Shown here: in pieces, positions 1-8,385 of the stretch
How the letters are laid out: every line of letters starts with the position of its first letter
How positions within the stretch are numbered: position 1 is the stretch's first letter
Assembly: GCA_036381035.1 (NCBI GenBank)
Contig: DASVDQ010000012.1
Location: 1 to 35,000 of the forward strand
DNA: 35,000 nucleotides
Origin: Trueperaceae bacterium
GTDB lineage: Bacteria > Deinococcota > Deinococci > Deinococcales > Trueperaceae
Reading direction: 5' to 3'
Position numbers and translations under genes: made by a program
Notes under the pieces: generated by a model
What the model was told of the DNA's origin: nothing
Seen by the model: only the letters and a program-made list of their open reading frames with translations
Databases searched by the model: none

Positions 1-1967
1 AGGTCCCTCTCGATCGCGGCGCGGGTCTGGTCGCTGATCCCCACTATCGCCTCCGCCGTGTCCTCGCCGGGCACCAGGACGACGAGCTCGGCGCCGGCCT
101 GCTCCGCCCTGGCGATCGCCGCCATCGTGTTGAACTGCCCCTCAGGGAAGCCGTCGAGCACCAGCCCCTCGACATGGGTCTCCCAGACGCCAGCCTCGAT
201 GATCTCGGCAGGGAGGAGCGTCGCCCGTGAGTCGGGTCCAGCGCCCACCACTCGCCGCGGGTTGCTCACCACGTCTACGGCCGCGGCGACCTCGTCCCCG
301 ACGACGCCCCAGCGCTGGTGGACCACGACCGCCGGCGCCTGCCTGTAGGAGGCGGTCCGCTCCCCGCCGGCCACCGTCGCAGGCGCCGAGAACGCCGCGA
401 ACAGCAGGAGCTGGTCGATCGTCGCGAAGTCCACGGGCCCGTCCACGCCGCTCGCCGGCGGCGGCAGCGCCGGGTCGTCCCGTACGGCGACGGACCAGCG
501 CAGGACGGGCTCCAGGGAGATGAGCTTCTCCAGGTACCTGTCGAGGACGTAGGCGTCGGGGACGCCTCCGACGTCGACCATCAGCGTGACGACCTGCGTC
601 AGGTCCGCGAAGAACCTCTCCTCGTCCCCGTCGAGCTCCGCGATGACCCGCTCGGCGACCCGCTCCTCGCCGTCGGGGGAGGTCACGGTGAAGCGCAGCA
701 GCTGGCGCCGCAGCACCTGCGGCGCGTCCTGACGCCCGGAGCCGCCGAGGGCCCCGATGGCTCCGGCCGCGCGGCCGCCCTTCTCCGCCGCGGTCTCGAA
801 CACGCCCGCCTGCGGCGAGGTCGCCGCGTCGGGCGGGACCGTGAAGCCGGACCGGGTGAACGCCTGGGCGCCGTCCGGCAAGCCGCCGAGCAGCGTCGGG
901 AAGAGGAACGTCGTCGTCGCTTCCAGGTCTTCGAGCTGCATGGGCGTCTCGAGGGAGGCGAGCAGGGAGTCGGGCAGGTTCGCGTACGTGACCGCGAGGC
1001 CGGCGAGGTTCGCGGCCGGACGCTCCCATGGGGCCATCACGGGGACGGACCTCGTGGAGCCGCCCGTCTCGACGACGACCTCGCTCTCGATGCGGACCGT
1101 GTGCAGCAGGTCGCCGGGCACCGTGTCCGTGAACTCCCGCGCTCGGTCGACGGGCACCGGCTCGACCCCCGCGGTGAACGCGGGGTGAGCGGTCTCCCAC
1201 GGGTCGTCGTCGGCCAGCCTGTACTCGACCCAGGCGTACCCTTGGGCCTCGGCCACGAGGTCGTGGCCGTCGGCTCCCGGCGCCGGCAGTCGGCCCGCGT
1301 CCTCCAGCAGCCTGCGGATGCGCTCGGCCTGAGCCCTGGCGGACTCCGACAGCTCGATGCTGAGCTCGCCGTCGAGCCGGGGCGGATCGCCCCGCAGCAC
1401 CCCCTCCAACGCCGCGAGGCCGTCGCCGTCGAAGCCCAGACGGCGCAGGGTCGCGATGGCCTCCGCGAGCTCGGGCCTGTCGACGGCAGGCGCTGAGGCG
1501 GGCGGAGGCTCCCAGAGCCCGGTCAGGAGCAGCGCGGCGTCCTCCCGCGACAGCGTGCCTTCGACGACCTTGGCCTCGTAGCCCGCGTCGCGCAGGAGCT
1601 TGGCCAGCAGGACGGCCTGGTCGAAGGCGTTCCCGGCGCGCGCCATGAGGGTCCCGTCGGGCCCCCTCAGGACGCCGGCGTAGGCCTCGAACCCCACGTG
1701 CTCCCTCACCCAAGCGACGATGTCGGCGGGCTCCTCGAACGCCAACGCCGAGCCCAGCGCGTCCGCGTCGAAGGCCGTGCGGTCTATCGACGACCTGATG
1801 GCCCGCAACGCGCCTAGCGCCTCCTCCAGGCTGTCGAGGACGGCGTTCGCGCCGGCTTCGCTGTGCGCCAGAACGTACGGCATGGGCGGGTTCAGAAGCA
1901 CCAGCCCCACCGTCAGCGCAGCGACCAAGGTGGCTCGGGTGGCCCTGGCGGCGGCAGGGGCGGTCAC
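1..1967 (-). CDS. secreted protein with degenerate transglutaminase-like domain (3' end outside window)
   Basis: The reading frame runs from GTG at 1967 off the left edge, so about 655 residues are visible and the C-terminus is missing. Residues 10-35 form a signal peptide or membrane anchor, suggesting export. Residues about 80-265 resemble the transglutaminase core: a GNAFD segment (112-116) followed by a leucine-rich helix, then a YAWVEY strand (244-249) and an AHPAF segment. In active enzymes the first carries a Cys and the second a His; here both are replaced, so the domain is probably not catalytic. The rest, about 270-655, is unrecognised alpha/beta sequence. The GTG overlaps the TGA of the preceding small ORF (GTGA), implying translational coupling, and both would be read from the promoter at 2194-2226. 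Domain assignment is my inference from motif layout; reading frame and export signal are clear. Confidence 0.75.
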   Translation of the reverse strand, partial: MTAPAAARATRATLVAALTVGLVLLNPPMPYVLAHSEAGANAVLDSLEEALGALRAIRSSIDRTAFDADALGSALAFEEPADIVAWVREHVGFEAYAGVLRGPDGTLMARAGNAFDQAVLLAKLLRDAGYEAKVVEGTLSREDAALLLTGLWEPPPASAPAVDRPELAEAIATLRRLGFDGDGLAALEGVLRGDPPRLDGELSIELSESARAQAERIRRLLEDAGRLPAPGADGHDLVAEAQGYAWVEYRLADDDPWETAHPAFTAGVEPVPVDRAREFTDTVPGDLLHTVRIESEVVVETGGSTRSVPVMAPWERPAANLAGLAVTYANLPDSLLASLETPMQLEDLEATTTFLFPTLLGGLPDGAQAFTRSGFTVPPDAATSPQAGVFETAAEKGGRAAGAIGALGGSGRQDAPQVLRRQLLRFTVTSPDGEERVAERVIAELDGDEERFFADLTQVVTLMVDVGGVPDAYVLDRYLEKLISLEPVLRWSVAVRDDPALPPPASGVDGPVDFATIDQLLLFAAFSAPATVAGGERTASYRQAPAVVVHQRWGVVGDEVAAAVDVVSNPRRVVGAGPDSRATLLPAEIIEAGVWETHVEGLVLDGFPEGQFNTMAAIARAEQAGAELVVLVPGEDTAEAIVGISDQTRAAIERD

Positions 1968-2146
1968 GACGTCCCCTTGGCCTGCGTCGGGAGCGGCTCC
2001 GTCGCCACGGGCTCCGCCGTCGCCGGGGTCCGCGGCCGATCGCACGGCCGCGAGCGACGGCTGGCCGTGGAGCATCCCCCGGTGCGCCCGGGGCGCATCG
2101 CCTGCCGGTGCCACCGGACACCCAGGTACAGGAGGTCGTTGGACAC
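1964..2146 (-). CDS. possible 60-residue small protein
   Basis: A GTG at 2146 is preceded by AGGGAG with 7 bases between, and the frame ends in a TGA that overlaps the GTG of the next gene by 4 bases. The stop-start overlap, ribosome site and position 48 bases after a promoter-like -10 are what support it. The product begins with a hydrophobic and aromatic stretch (LLYLGVRW), then turns Arg/Pro/Thr-rich with one Cys. It has no signal peptide and matches no family I know. It may be a real microprotein or only a leader ORF that carries ribosomes to the downstream gene. Confidence 0.4.
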   Translation of the reverse strand: MSNDLLYLGVRWHRQAMRPGRTGGCSTASRRSRPCDRPRTPATAEPVATEPLPTQAKGTS

Positions 2147-2193
2147 GTCACCGCTCCCTTCCCGCTCGCGCCGCGAGCGTGGCCACGCCGGGA

Positions 2194-2226
2194 AGCCTAA
2201 GTACGGAGCGTCAACGACGCGTCAAC
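2194..2226 (-). promoter_or_regulatory. direct-repeat activator box and -10 (OmpR/PhoB-like layout)
   Basis: On the minus strand two copies of GTTGACGC lie 11 bases apart, start to start (2219-2226 and 2208-2215). Eight bases after the second copy comes TAGGCT (2194-2199), a TANNNT -10. The same arrangement with identical spacings stands at 8258-8290. Direct repeats one helical turn apart next to a -10 are the usual pattern for OmpR/PhoB-family response regulators. The regulator itself is not identified. Confidence 0.55.
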
Positions 2227-2244
2227 CCGCCGACGACATGAGAG

Positions 2245-2274
2245 GGGGCGACCCGTGTTTCCCCGGGTCGCCCC
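2245..2274 (-). terminator. hairpin terminator after the cytochrome operon
   Basis: A perfect 11-bp stem (GGGGCGACCCG with its complement) closes an 8-base loop. It lies 66 bases beyond the stop codon at 2341. No T-run follows on the minus strand, so it may be a GC-rich terminator without a U-tract or an mRNA-stabilising end. Confidence 0.55.
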
Positions 2275-2340
2275 GCTCAGGAGGGAACTTCGCCGCTTCC
2301 GGCCCGTGCGCAAGCCGGGAGCCGCCAGGTCGAACGCGGG

Positions 2341-2772
2341 CTAGCCGCCCGCGATAACCTGCAGGATCGCGCCGACCGCAGCCGCAGCGGCCTGCACCGC
2401 CAGCAGCGACTGCTGGGTCACGCCCTGCGCCGCCAGCTGCCTGGCGCTCTCGACGAGCGCCTGCAGGTCGGCGCCCTGCGGGTGCGAGGAGAGGTCGTTC
2501 ATGATGCCCGCGCCCTGGCCTCCGCAGGGGTTGCCCCAGTCGGCGTTGAACCCCTCGCCGCCCTCGCCGACGATGCAGTTCAGGACGTGGCCGAGGTGCC
2601 GTGAGGCCATGGCGAGGTCCTCGGCGCCGGCGCTGAAGCCGGAGTGCTGGATCGCCGTCTGGAGCTCGGTGGCGAGCGCGCCCGAGGGCGCCTCGATCAT
2701 CTGGGAAGAGACGTAGCCCAGGCCGAGGGCGAGGGCGAGCGCGGCGGCGGTCTTGATCAGTGTCCTCTTCAC
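2341..2772 (-). CDS. small secreted Cys/His protein of unknown function
   Basis: GTG at 2772 is preceded by GGGAGG with a 7-base gap and gives 143 residues; an in-frame ATG at 2787 is possible, but the ribosome site favours the GTG. Residues 4-22 are a signal sequence. The mature part is mostly helical and Ala-rich, with H59, H62 and C66 in an HxxHxxxC pattern, a second Cys at 83 in a Gly-rich loop (NPCGGQG) and H97. C66 and C83 could form a disulfide, or the His/Cys set could bind a metal; neither is shown. It follows the cytochrome c gene with a 26-base gap, so the two are probably one transcript and act in the same envelope compartment. I do not recognise the family. Confidence 0.75.
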   Translation of the reverse strand: MKRTLIKTAAALALALGLGYVSSQMIEAPSGALATELQTAIQHSGFSAGAEDLAMASRHLGHVLNCIVGEGGEGFNADWGNPCGGQGAGIMNDLSSHPQGADLQALVESARQLAAQGVTQQSLLAVQAAAAAVGAILQVIAGG

Positions 2773-2798
2773 GTTCCTACCTCCCATGGCTGGGCTGT

Positions 2799-3296
2799 TC
2801 ACTCTGCGGGCGGTGCGTCGATGACGAAGGCCTCGAGCGCCTCCTCGTCGGGCGGCAGCTCGGCGTCGCCGGGCGGGAAGCCGTTGCTGGCGAGCACGTG
2901 CGCGATGACGTCGGCGTACTGCTGCGGCTCGAGGCTGCCCGGCGCGTTGAAGGGCATGTTCGTGCTGACGAACCTGAAGAGGGCGGCCAGGCTCATGCCC
3001 TGCCACGACTCGTCGAGCGGGTCGAGCCGCGGGCCCATGCCGCCCTGGAGCGCTGGTCCGTGGCAGCCGGAGCAGCGCGCCGCGAACACCTCGGCCCCGC
3101 GCGCCGCCTGCTCCTCGGTGTAGGCGCCGGTCGAGACGCCGACCTGCGCGGGCGCCGCCTGGGCCGCCGGCGGGCCGTAGTCCTCTCCCCCGTACCGACC
3201 GGCCAGCGCGAGCGCGGTGAGAGCCAGCACCGCGGCCACCGCCGCGCCCAGCCACACGTAGACGTTGCTGCCTCCCTGCGGAGATCCACTTGCCAT
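2799..3296 (-). CDS. membrane-anchored class I cytochrome c
   Basis: A 165-residue protein with a transmembrane anchor at about 12-32, a Pro/Ala-rich linker at 40-55 and one cytochrome c domain. The heme site is CSGCH at 75-79 and the likely distal ligand is Met114 in TNMPFN, the usual arrangement in class I cytochromes. It would carry electrons on the outer face of the membrane. The start ATG has AAGGGGA 5 bases upstream. The acidic C-terminal tail (about 143-165) is not part of the fold. It is first in a two-gene unit with the small secreted Cys/His protein. No oxidase or reductase subunit lies alongside, so its redox partner cannot be named. Confidence 0.9.
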   Translation of the reverse strand: MASGSPQGGSNVYVWLGAAVAAVLALTALALAGRYGGEDYGPPAAQAAPAQVGVSTGAYTEEQAARGAEVFAARCSGCHGPALQGGMGPRLDPLDESWQGMSLAALFRFVSTNMPFNAPGSLEPQQYADVIAHVLASNGFPPGDAELPPDEEALEAFVIDAPPAE

Positions 3297-3388
3297 GTCG
3301 TCCCCTTCCGCCCCCTGTTACGCGCGAGGGCGCGGATCGGATGCATGGCGGGCGCGCTGGGCGTGGAGCGGGCGGGGCTCCCCCGGTC

Positions 3389-4003
3389 TCAGTCCTCCGT
3401 GGCCGGGAAGAGCGGCGTGGGCCGGCCGGAGCGCACGACGACGTGGCAGGAGCGGCAGCGCGGCTCGTAGCTCTCGGCGGCGCCGACGAGCACGACGGGG
3501 TCGTCGACGTGCGCCGGCTGGCCGGCGATGAGGCGCTGCGTGCGCGTCGCGGCGCGCCCGCAGCGGCAGATGGCCGTGAGCTTCTCGACGACCTCGGCGC
3601 GCGCCAGCAGCGCGGGCATGGGGCCGAACGGCTCGCCGCGGAAGTCGAGGTCGAGGCCGGCGAGGATCACGCGCACGCCCCGGCTGGCGAGGCGGTCGAC
3701 GAGGTCGACGAGCGCGGGCTCGAAGAACTGCGCCTCGTCGACGGCCACGACCTGGGTCTCCTCGCGCAGCGCGTCTTCGAGCGCGGCGACGTCGGGCACC
3801 GGCCGGGCCTCGAGCGTGCGGCCCATGTGCGACGCCACGGCGAGGGCGTCGTAGCGGTCGTCGATGACGGGCTTGAACACCTGCACCGGCTGCTTGGCGA
3901 TGAGCGCGCGGGTCACCCGCCTGATCAGCTCCTCGCTCTTGCCGGAGAACATCGGGCCGGCGATGACCTCGACCCAGCCGCTCGAGAAGGGATGGCCCAG
4001 CAC
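3389..4003 (-). CDS. tdk: thymidine kinase (type II)
   Basis: Phosphorylates thymidine with ATP in the salvage pathway. The 204-residue product has the P-loop GPMFSGKS at 16-23, the DEAQFF segment at 89-94 with the usual catalytic Glu (E90), and the C-terminal thymidine-binding and zinc region. The zinc cysteines are C146, C148, C183 and C186. The first pair is spaced CxC rather than the CxxC I expect in this family, which is odd and may affect zinc binding. The GTG start lies exactly 6 bases after TAGCAT, so the message is probably leaderless. The gene stands alone: the neighbours on both sides are read from separate promoters or end before it. Confidence 0.93.
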   Translation of the reverse strand: MLGHPFSSGWVEVIAGPMFSGKSEELIRRVTRALIAKQPVQVFKPVIDDRYDALAVASHMGRTLEARPVPDVAALEDALREETQVVAVDEAQFFEPALVDLVDRLASRGVRVILAGLDLDFRGEPFGPMPALLARAEVVEKLTAICRCGRAATRTQRLIAGQPAHVDDPVVLVGAAESYEPRCRSCHVVVRSGRPTPLFPATED

Positions 4004-4009
4004 CCGGCC

Positions 4010-4015
4010 ATGCTA
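4010..4015 (-). promoter_or_regulatory. leaderless -10 (TAGCAT) of tdk
   Basis: TAGCAT fits TANNNT and lies 6 bases before the GTG at 4003, which puts the transcription start on the first base of the start codon. No -35 is evident. Confidence 0.55.
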
Positions 4016-4130
4016 CCGCCGGGTGCGGGCCGTCTGGGGACGGGATCGGCGCCGCTCGCCGCGGGCGGGGTCGGCGGCGCCGTGCCCGCGTATGGGCCCC
4101 GACCGCGCGCCGCGAGCGGCCGCCGGCGCC

Positions 4131-4622
4131 TCAGGTCCCGTGGAGCGCCAGCAGCTCGTCGAGCCGGCTGTAGCCCGCCTCCATGCCGTCGGCCATCCCG
4201 GTCCTCATGGCGGCGTCGCGCGACCCCGTGCTGGAGTACTGGACGGTCGTGCGCACCAGCGTGCCGCCGTCCTCCTGCGCCTCGAACTCGATGATCACCA
4301 GCGTCTCGCCGCCCGTCCAGTCGTCGTCGTAGACCTCCCGCGCGACGAGGCGCTCGGGCGGCTGGACCTCCTCGAAGGTGCCGGTGAGGGCGAGGTCCGG
4401 CTCGCCCTCCTTGCGCCACACGTAGCGGTAGCCGCCACCGGGCCGCAGGTCGACCTCGCAGACAGGCATCGCCCACCCCTCGGGACCGAGCAGCCAGCGC
4501 CTGAGCAGCTCGGGGGTCGTGTAGGCCTCGAACACCAGCTCGCGCGGCGCCGCCAGCGCGCGCTCGATCCTCACCTGCGTGGGCGTGGGCGTGGTCAGCC
4601 GCAGCTTGCCCGTGACGGCCAT
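4131..4622 (-). CDS. AHSA1/START-like (SRPBCC) domain protein
   Basis: A 163-residue single-domain protein of the Aha1-C/SRPBCC type: the N-terminal RIERALAAPRELVFEAYT segment, then LLRRWLLGPEGW, a GGGYRYVW strand, and the C-terminal helix MADGMEAGYSRLDELL. This helix-grip fold binds hydrophobic ligands; the ligand here is unknown. It is the last gene of an ArsR, VOC, AHSA1 set, with 9 bases between the VOC stop and this ATG. The grouping with an ArsR regulator recurs widely in bacteria and implies common control, but no substrate has been settled. There is no signal peptide, so it is cytoplasmic. Confidence 0.9.
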   Translation of the reverse strand: MAVTGKLRLTTPTPTQVRIERALAAPRELVFEAYTTPELLRRWLLGPEGWAMPVCEVDLRPGGGYRYVWRKEGEPDLALTGTFEEVQPPERLVAREVYDDDWTGGETLVIIEFEAQEDGGTLVRTTVQYSSTGSRDAAMRTGMADGMEAGYSRLDELLALHGT

Positions 4623-4631
4623 CGCGGCGCC

Positions 4632-5081
4632 CTACGACGCCCGTCCGTCGGCCGCGGCCTCGAGCGCGGCCACGTCGAGCTTGGTCATGCCGAGCATCGC
4701 CTCGGTGGCGCGCCGGGCGCGCTCGGGGTCGGGGTCGCCGAGGAGGCGCGGCAGCGCCTCGGGCACGACCTGCCACGAGACGCCGAAGCGGTCCTTCAGC
4801 CAGCCGCACCGGCCCTCCTCGCCCCCGCCCTCGCGGAGGCGGTCCCAGTAGTAGTCGACCTCGGCCTGGTCGGCGCAGCTCACGTACAGCGATATCGCGT
4901 CGCTGAACCGGAAGTGGGAGCCGCCGTCGAAGGCGTGGAAGCGCTGCCCGCCGACCTCGAACGTCACGCCGGCGCCTCCGCCGGGCAGCACCCGACCGTC
5001 GGGGAACACGTCGGCATAGAACTCGGCCGCCTCCCGGGCGCCCTTTTCGAACATCAGGAACGGTGTGACCTTCTGGCTCAT
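4632..5081 (-). CDS. PhnB-like VOC-fold protein
   Basis: 149 residues with the PhnB/VOC layout: N-terminal KVTPFLMFEKGAREAAEFYADVFP, a central GGQRFHAFDGG segment, a strand-rich SLYVSCADQAEVDYYWDRL, and a C-terminal GVSWQVVPEALPRLL followed by a helical tail with KLDVAALEAA. Members are often annotated as 3-demethylubiquinone methyltransferase-like, a name I would not rely on; they are small dimeric vicinal-oxygen-chelate proteins with mostly unknown substrates. The ATG is preceded by a GA-rich ribosome site. It is the middle gene of the ArsR operon, 63 bases after the regulator. Confidence 0.88.
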   Translation of the reverse strand: MSQKVTPFLMFEKGAREAAEFYADVFPDGRVLPGGGAGVTFEVGGQRFHAFDGGSHFRFSDAISLYVSCADQAEVDYYWDRLREGGGEEGRCGWLKDRFGVSWQVVPEALPRLLGDPDPERARRATEAMLGMTKLDVAALEAAADGRAS

Positions 5082-5144
5082 CCCTCTCTCCTCTCGCCCA
5101 CGATGGGCACGGACGCGCGGCGGCGCCCCCGGCGGCCGACGGGC

Positions 5145-5504
5145 TCAGACCTCGCGCTGCCGCCTCAGCTCGACGAGCAGCGCGTCGAGCCGCGCGAAGC
5201 TCGCCTCCCAGTACTCCCTGTAGCGCTCGAGCCAGGCGCTGGCCGCGGCGAGCGGGGCCGCCTCGAGCCGGCGCGGTCGGCTGGTGCCGTCGCGCGAAAC
5301 CGACACCAGGCCGGCCCGCTCCAGCACCTTCAGGTGCTTGGACACCGCCGGCTGGCTGATGTCGAGCGGTGCGGCGAGCTCGGTCACCGTCGCCTCGCCC
5401 TCCGCCAGGCGCTCGAGGATCGCGCGCCGCGTGGGGTCCGCCAGGGCGGCGAACACGGCGTCGAGGCCGGTCGTCGGGCGCGTTCCATGACCGGACGGTT
5501 CCAT
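5145..5504 (-). CDS. ArsR-family transcriptional regulator
   Basis: 119 residues, nearly all a winged helix: LADPTRRAILERLAEGEATVTELA (first helices), SQPAVSKHLKVLERAGLVSVSRDGTSR (recognition helix and wing). The Cys metal-binding motif of ArsR/SmtB sensors is absent, so it is more likely one of the non-metal ArsR proteins that accompany AHSA1 genes. The C-terminus (ASAWLERYREYWEASFARLDALL) is the typical dimer helix of that subgroup. It is the first gene of a three-gene unit. A palindrome overlaps its -10 and start codon, so it probably represses its own operon. The leader is only a few bases long. Confidence 0.92.
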   Translation of the reverse strand: MEPSGHGTRPTTGLDAVFAALADPTRRAILERLAEGEATVTELAAPLDISQPAVSKHLKVLERAGLVSVSRDGTSRPRRLEAAPLAAASAWLERYREYWEASFARLDALLVELRRQREV

Positions 5505-5545
5505 AACCGATTGGTAATATAGACGACCGCGCCTCGGCGCGTCAA
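5503..5545 (-). promoter_or_regulatory. promoter and ArsR operator
   Basis: Minus strand: -35 TTGACG (5540-5545), an 18-base spacer, -10 TATATT (5516-5521). A near-palindrome of form ATNACCNATNGGTNAT covers 5503-5518, 12 of 16 positions symmetric, and overlaps both the -10 and the ATG at 5504. This is where an autorepressing ArsR dimer would be expected to bind. Confidence 0.6.
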
Positions 5546-5766
5546 CACCCCTCGGCTCGGGTGCGGCGTCGGTCGGCCGCGCCCGGCGGCCTGGGGTCGG
5601 TCGGCGCCTCCTGACCGCGGCGTCCGCCCGCCGCGCCCCCGGGGCCGCGTGGTCGGCCCACCGCGCCCGTGGTCAGCGGGGGTCCGCGACGGGGCGCCGG
5701 CGCGAGGCGCCGCCGTCCGCGCACCGCACGCGACCCGCCAGGACCCTCGCCGCCGAGGGCCGGTGA
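5546..5766. other. intergenic region between divergent arsR and hslV
   Basis: About 220 bases of very GC-rich sequence. I see no convincing ORF with a ribosome site, no strong hairpin and no known RNA element; open frames here have shadow-like Arg/Pro composition. Confidence 0.4.
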
Positions 5767-5772
5767 TAACCT
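5767..5772 (+). promoter_or_regulatory. -10 (TAACCT) of hslVU
   Basis: TAACCT fits TANNNT but lies 8 bases before the ATG at 5781, giving a leader of about 2 bases rather than none. Confidence 0.4.
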
Positions 5773-5780
5773 CCGTGGCG

Positions 5781-6373
5781 ATGGAGCGATTCCACGGGAC
5801 CACGATCGTGGCGGTCAACAGGGACGGCGTCACGGCGCTCGTGGGGGACGGCCAGGTGAGCCTGGGCGACACGATCGTGAAGCGCGGGGCCGTGAAGGTG
5901 CGCGCGCTGGCGGACGGCAAGGTCGTCGCCGGCTTCGCCGGGGCGGTGTCCGACGCCTTCACTCTGCTCGACAAGTTCGAGGGCTACCTCGAGACCTACC
6001 GCGGCAACCTCACCAGGGCGGCCGTGGAGACCGTCAAGGAGTGGCGCACCGACAGGGCGCTGCGCAACCTCGAGGCGATGCTGATCGTCGCCGACCACGA
6101 GCAGATCCTCACGCTCTCCGGCGCGGGCGACGTCATCGCGCCAGACGAGCCGGTGGCGGCGGTGGGGTCGGGAGGTCCGTTCGCGCAGGCCGCCGCCACG
6201 GCGCTGCTGCGCCACACGAGGCTGAACGCCGAGGAGATCGGCCGCGCCGCGCTGGCGATCGCCGCCGAGATCGACGTGTTCACCAGCGGCAATGCCACGG
6301 TGCTGACGGTCTCGGCCGAGGGCGTCTCTGGCCCGGACGACGGCGCCGACCCGGTGAGCGAGGAGGGCGGCTG

Positions 6374-6374
<1 letters not shown>
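5781..6374 (+). CDS. hslV: ATP-dependent protease subunit HslV
   Basis: Threonine protease subunit of the HslUV (ClpYQ) degradation machine in the cytoplasm. The product has a short propeptide MERFHG, then [10 protein letters not shown], so Thr7 should be the nucleophile after processing. [27 protein letters not shown] and [15 protein letters not shown] are the family landmarks. At 197 residues it is somewhat longer than typical forms because of an acidic Gly/Asp-rich C-terminal tail of about 20 residues ([20 protein letters not shown]). Its stop overlaps the hslU start (TGATG), so the two are coupled. Confidence 0.95.
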
Positions 6375-7735
<1,361 letters not shown>

Positions 7736-7771
7736 GGTCCGCGCCGCACGCACGCGCGGCCGGGGGAACGG

Positions 7772-8188
7772 CTAGGGCACATCGACGAAGGTGACCGTGA
7801 ACGTCGCCTCCTTGGTCTTGACACCGTTGGTGGCCCTGACCCTGACGAGGTTCTTCTCGGTCTCGCCGATCTGGGCGTCCCCGGAGACCTCGAACGTCAT
7901 CGTGTCCTCGTCTATCCCGGGCGGGATCTCGAGGTCCACGGCCGTCAGGAAGTCGGGTCCGTCGTGGAGCGTCACGACCACCGGCAGCGGGATCACCTCC
8001 AGCGACGCGGGCCGGCTCACCGTCACCGTCACCTCGAACTTCGACCCCTTGGCGGCAGTGATTTCGGCGGGTTCGATGGCGATCGAGAAGTCCATGCCGG
8101 CGTTGGCGAGCAGCGCGCCGCAGCCCGCGAGGGGCAGGGCGCAGGCGACGGCGAGCGCCGCGCGCGGTAGCAGTGCGGTCAGCCTCAT
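7772..8188 (-). CDS. small lipoprotein with one beta-sandwich-like domain
   Basis: A lipoprotein signal (MRLTALL... ending LAGC, the lipobox) is followed by about 110 residues rich in Thr, Val and Glu in alternating strands, as in Ig-like or CARDB-type adhesion folds (KFEVTVTVSRPASLEVIPLPVV and later KEATFTVTFVDVP). ATG at 8188 or GTG at 8191 both suit the GGGAGG at 8198-8203; a GTG at 8197 abuts that site and is unlikely. It would sit on a membrane surface. Its promoter at 8258-8290 is the same design as that at 2194-2226, so it is probably co-regulated with the transglutaminase-like gene. Function unknown. Confidence 0.8.
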   Translation of the reverse strand: MRLTALLPRAALAVACALPLAGCGALLANAGMDFSIAIEPAEITAAKGSKFEVTVTVSRPASLEVIPLPVVVTLHDGPDFLTAVDLEIPPGIDEDTMTFEVSGDAQIGETEKNLVRVRATNGVKTKEATFTVTFVDVP

Positions 8189-8257
8189 CACTCGCACCTC
8201 CCGTGCCGGCGCCGGCCGGGCTTCGCGTCGGCGGGCGTGCTGTCCGGCACGCCGCAG

Positions 8258-8290
8258 AAGCTAGGCGTGCCGCGTCAACGCGGCGTCAAC
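8258..8290 (-). promoter_or_regulatory. direct-repeat activator box and -10, second copy
   Basis: Minus strand: GTTGACGC at 8283-8290 and again at 8272-8279 (11-base period), then 8 bases, then TAGCTT (8258-8263), a TANNNT -10. Box sequence, period and box-to-10 distance match those at 2194-2226. Confidence 0.55.
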
Positions 8291-8351
8291 CGAGACCTCG
8301 GCGGCGCCAGCGGCGCGGGTACCGACCGTCGTGAGGTGAGCGCGATCGCCG

Positions 8352-8378
8352 GCCGGCGCCACGGCGGGCGGCGCCGGC
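8352..8378 (-). terminator. hairpin after the esterase gene
   Basis: GCCGGCGCC and its complement GGCGCCGGC form a 9-bp stem with a 9-base loop, starting 7 bases after the stop codon at 8386. There is no T-run. Confidence 0.4.
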
Positions 8379-8385
8379 GGCGAGG

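Noticed and set aside
142-2151. A 669-codon minus-strand frame from GTG 2151
   Set aside because: Its translation is Arg/Gly/Pro-rich with no fold features, the signature of a GC-rich shadow frame. The frame starting at 1967 has a signal peptide and domain motifs and fits the codon bias.
2194-2226. TTGACG as an ordinary -35 for the first operon
   Set aside because: A -35 role is possible, but the exact second copy at 11 bases and the identical layout at 8258-8290 are better explained by paired activator boxes.
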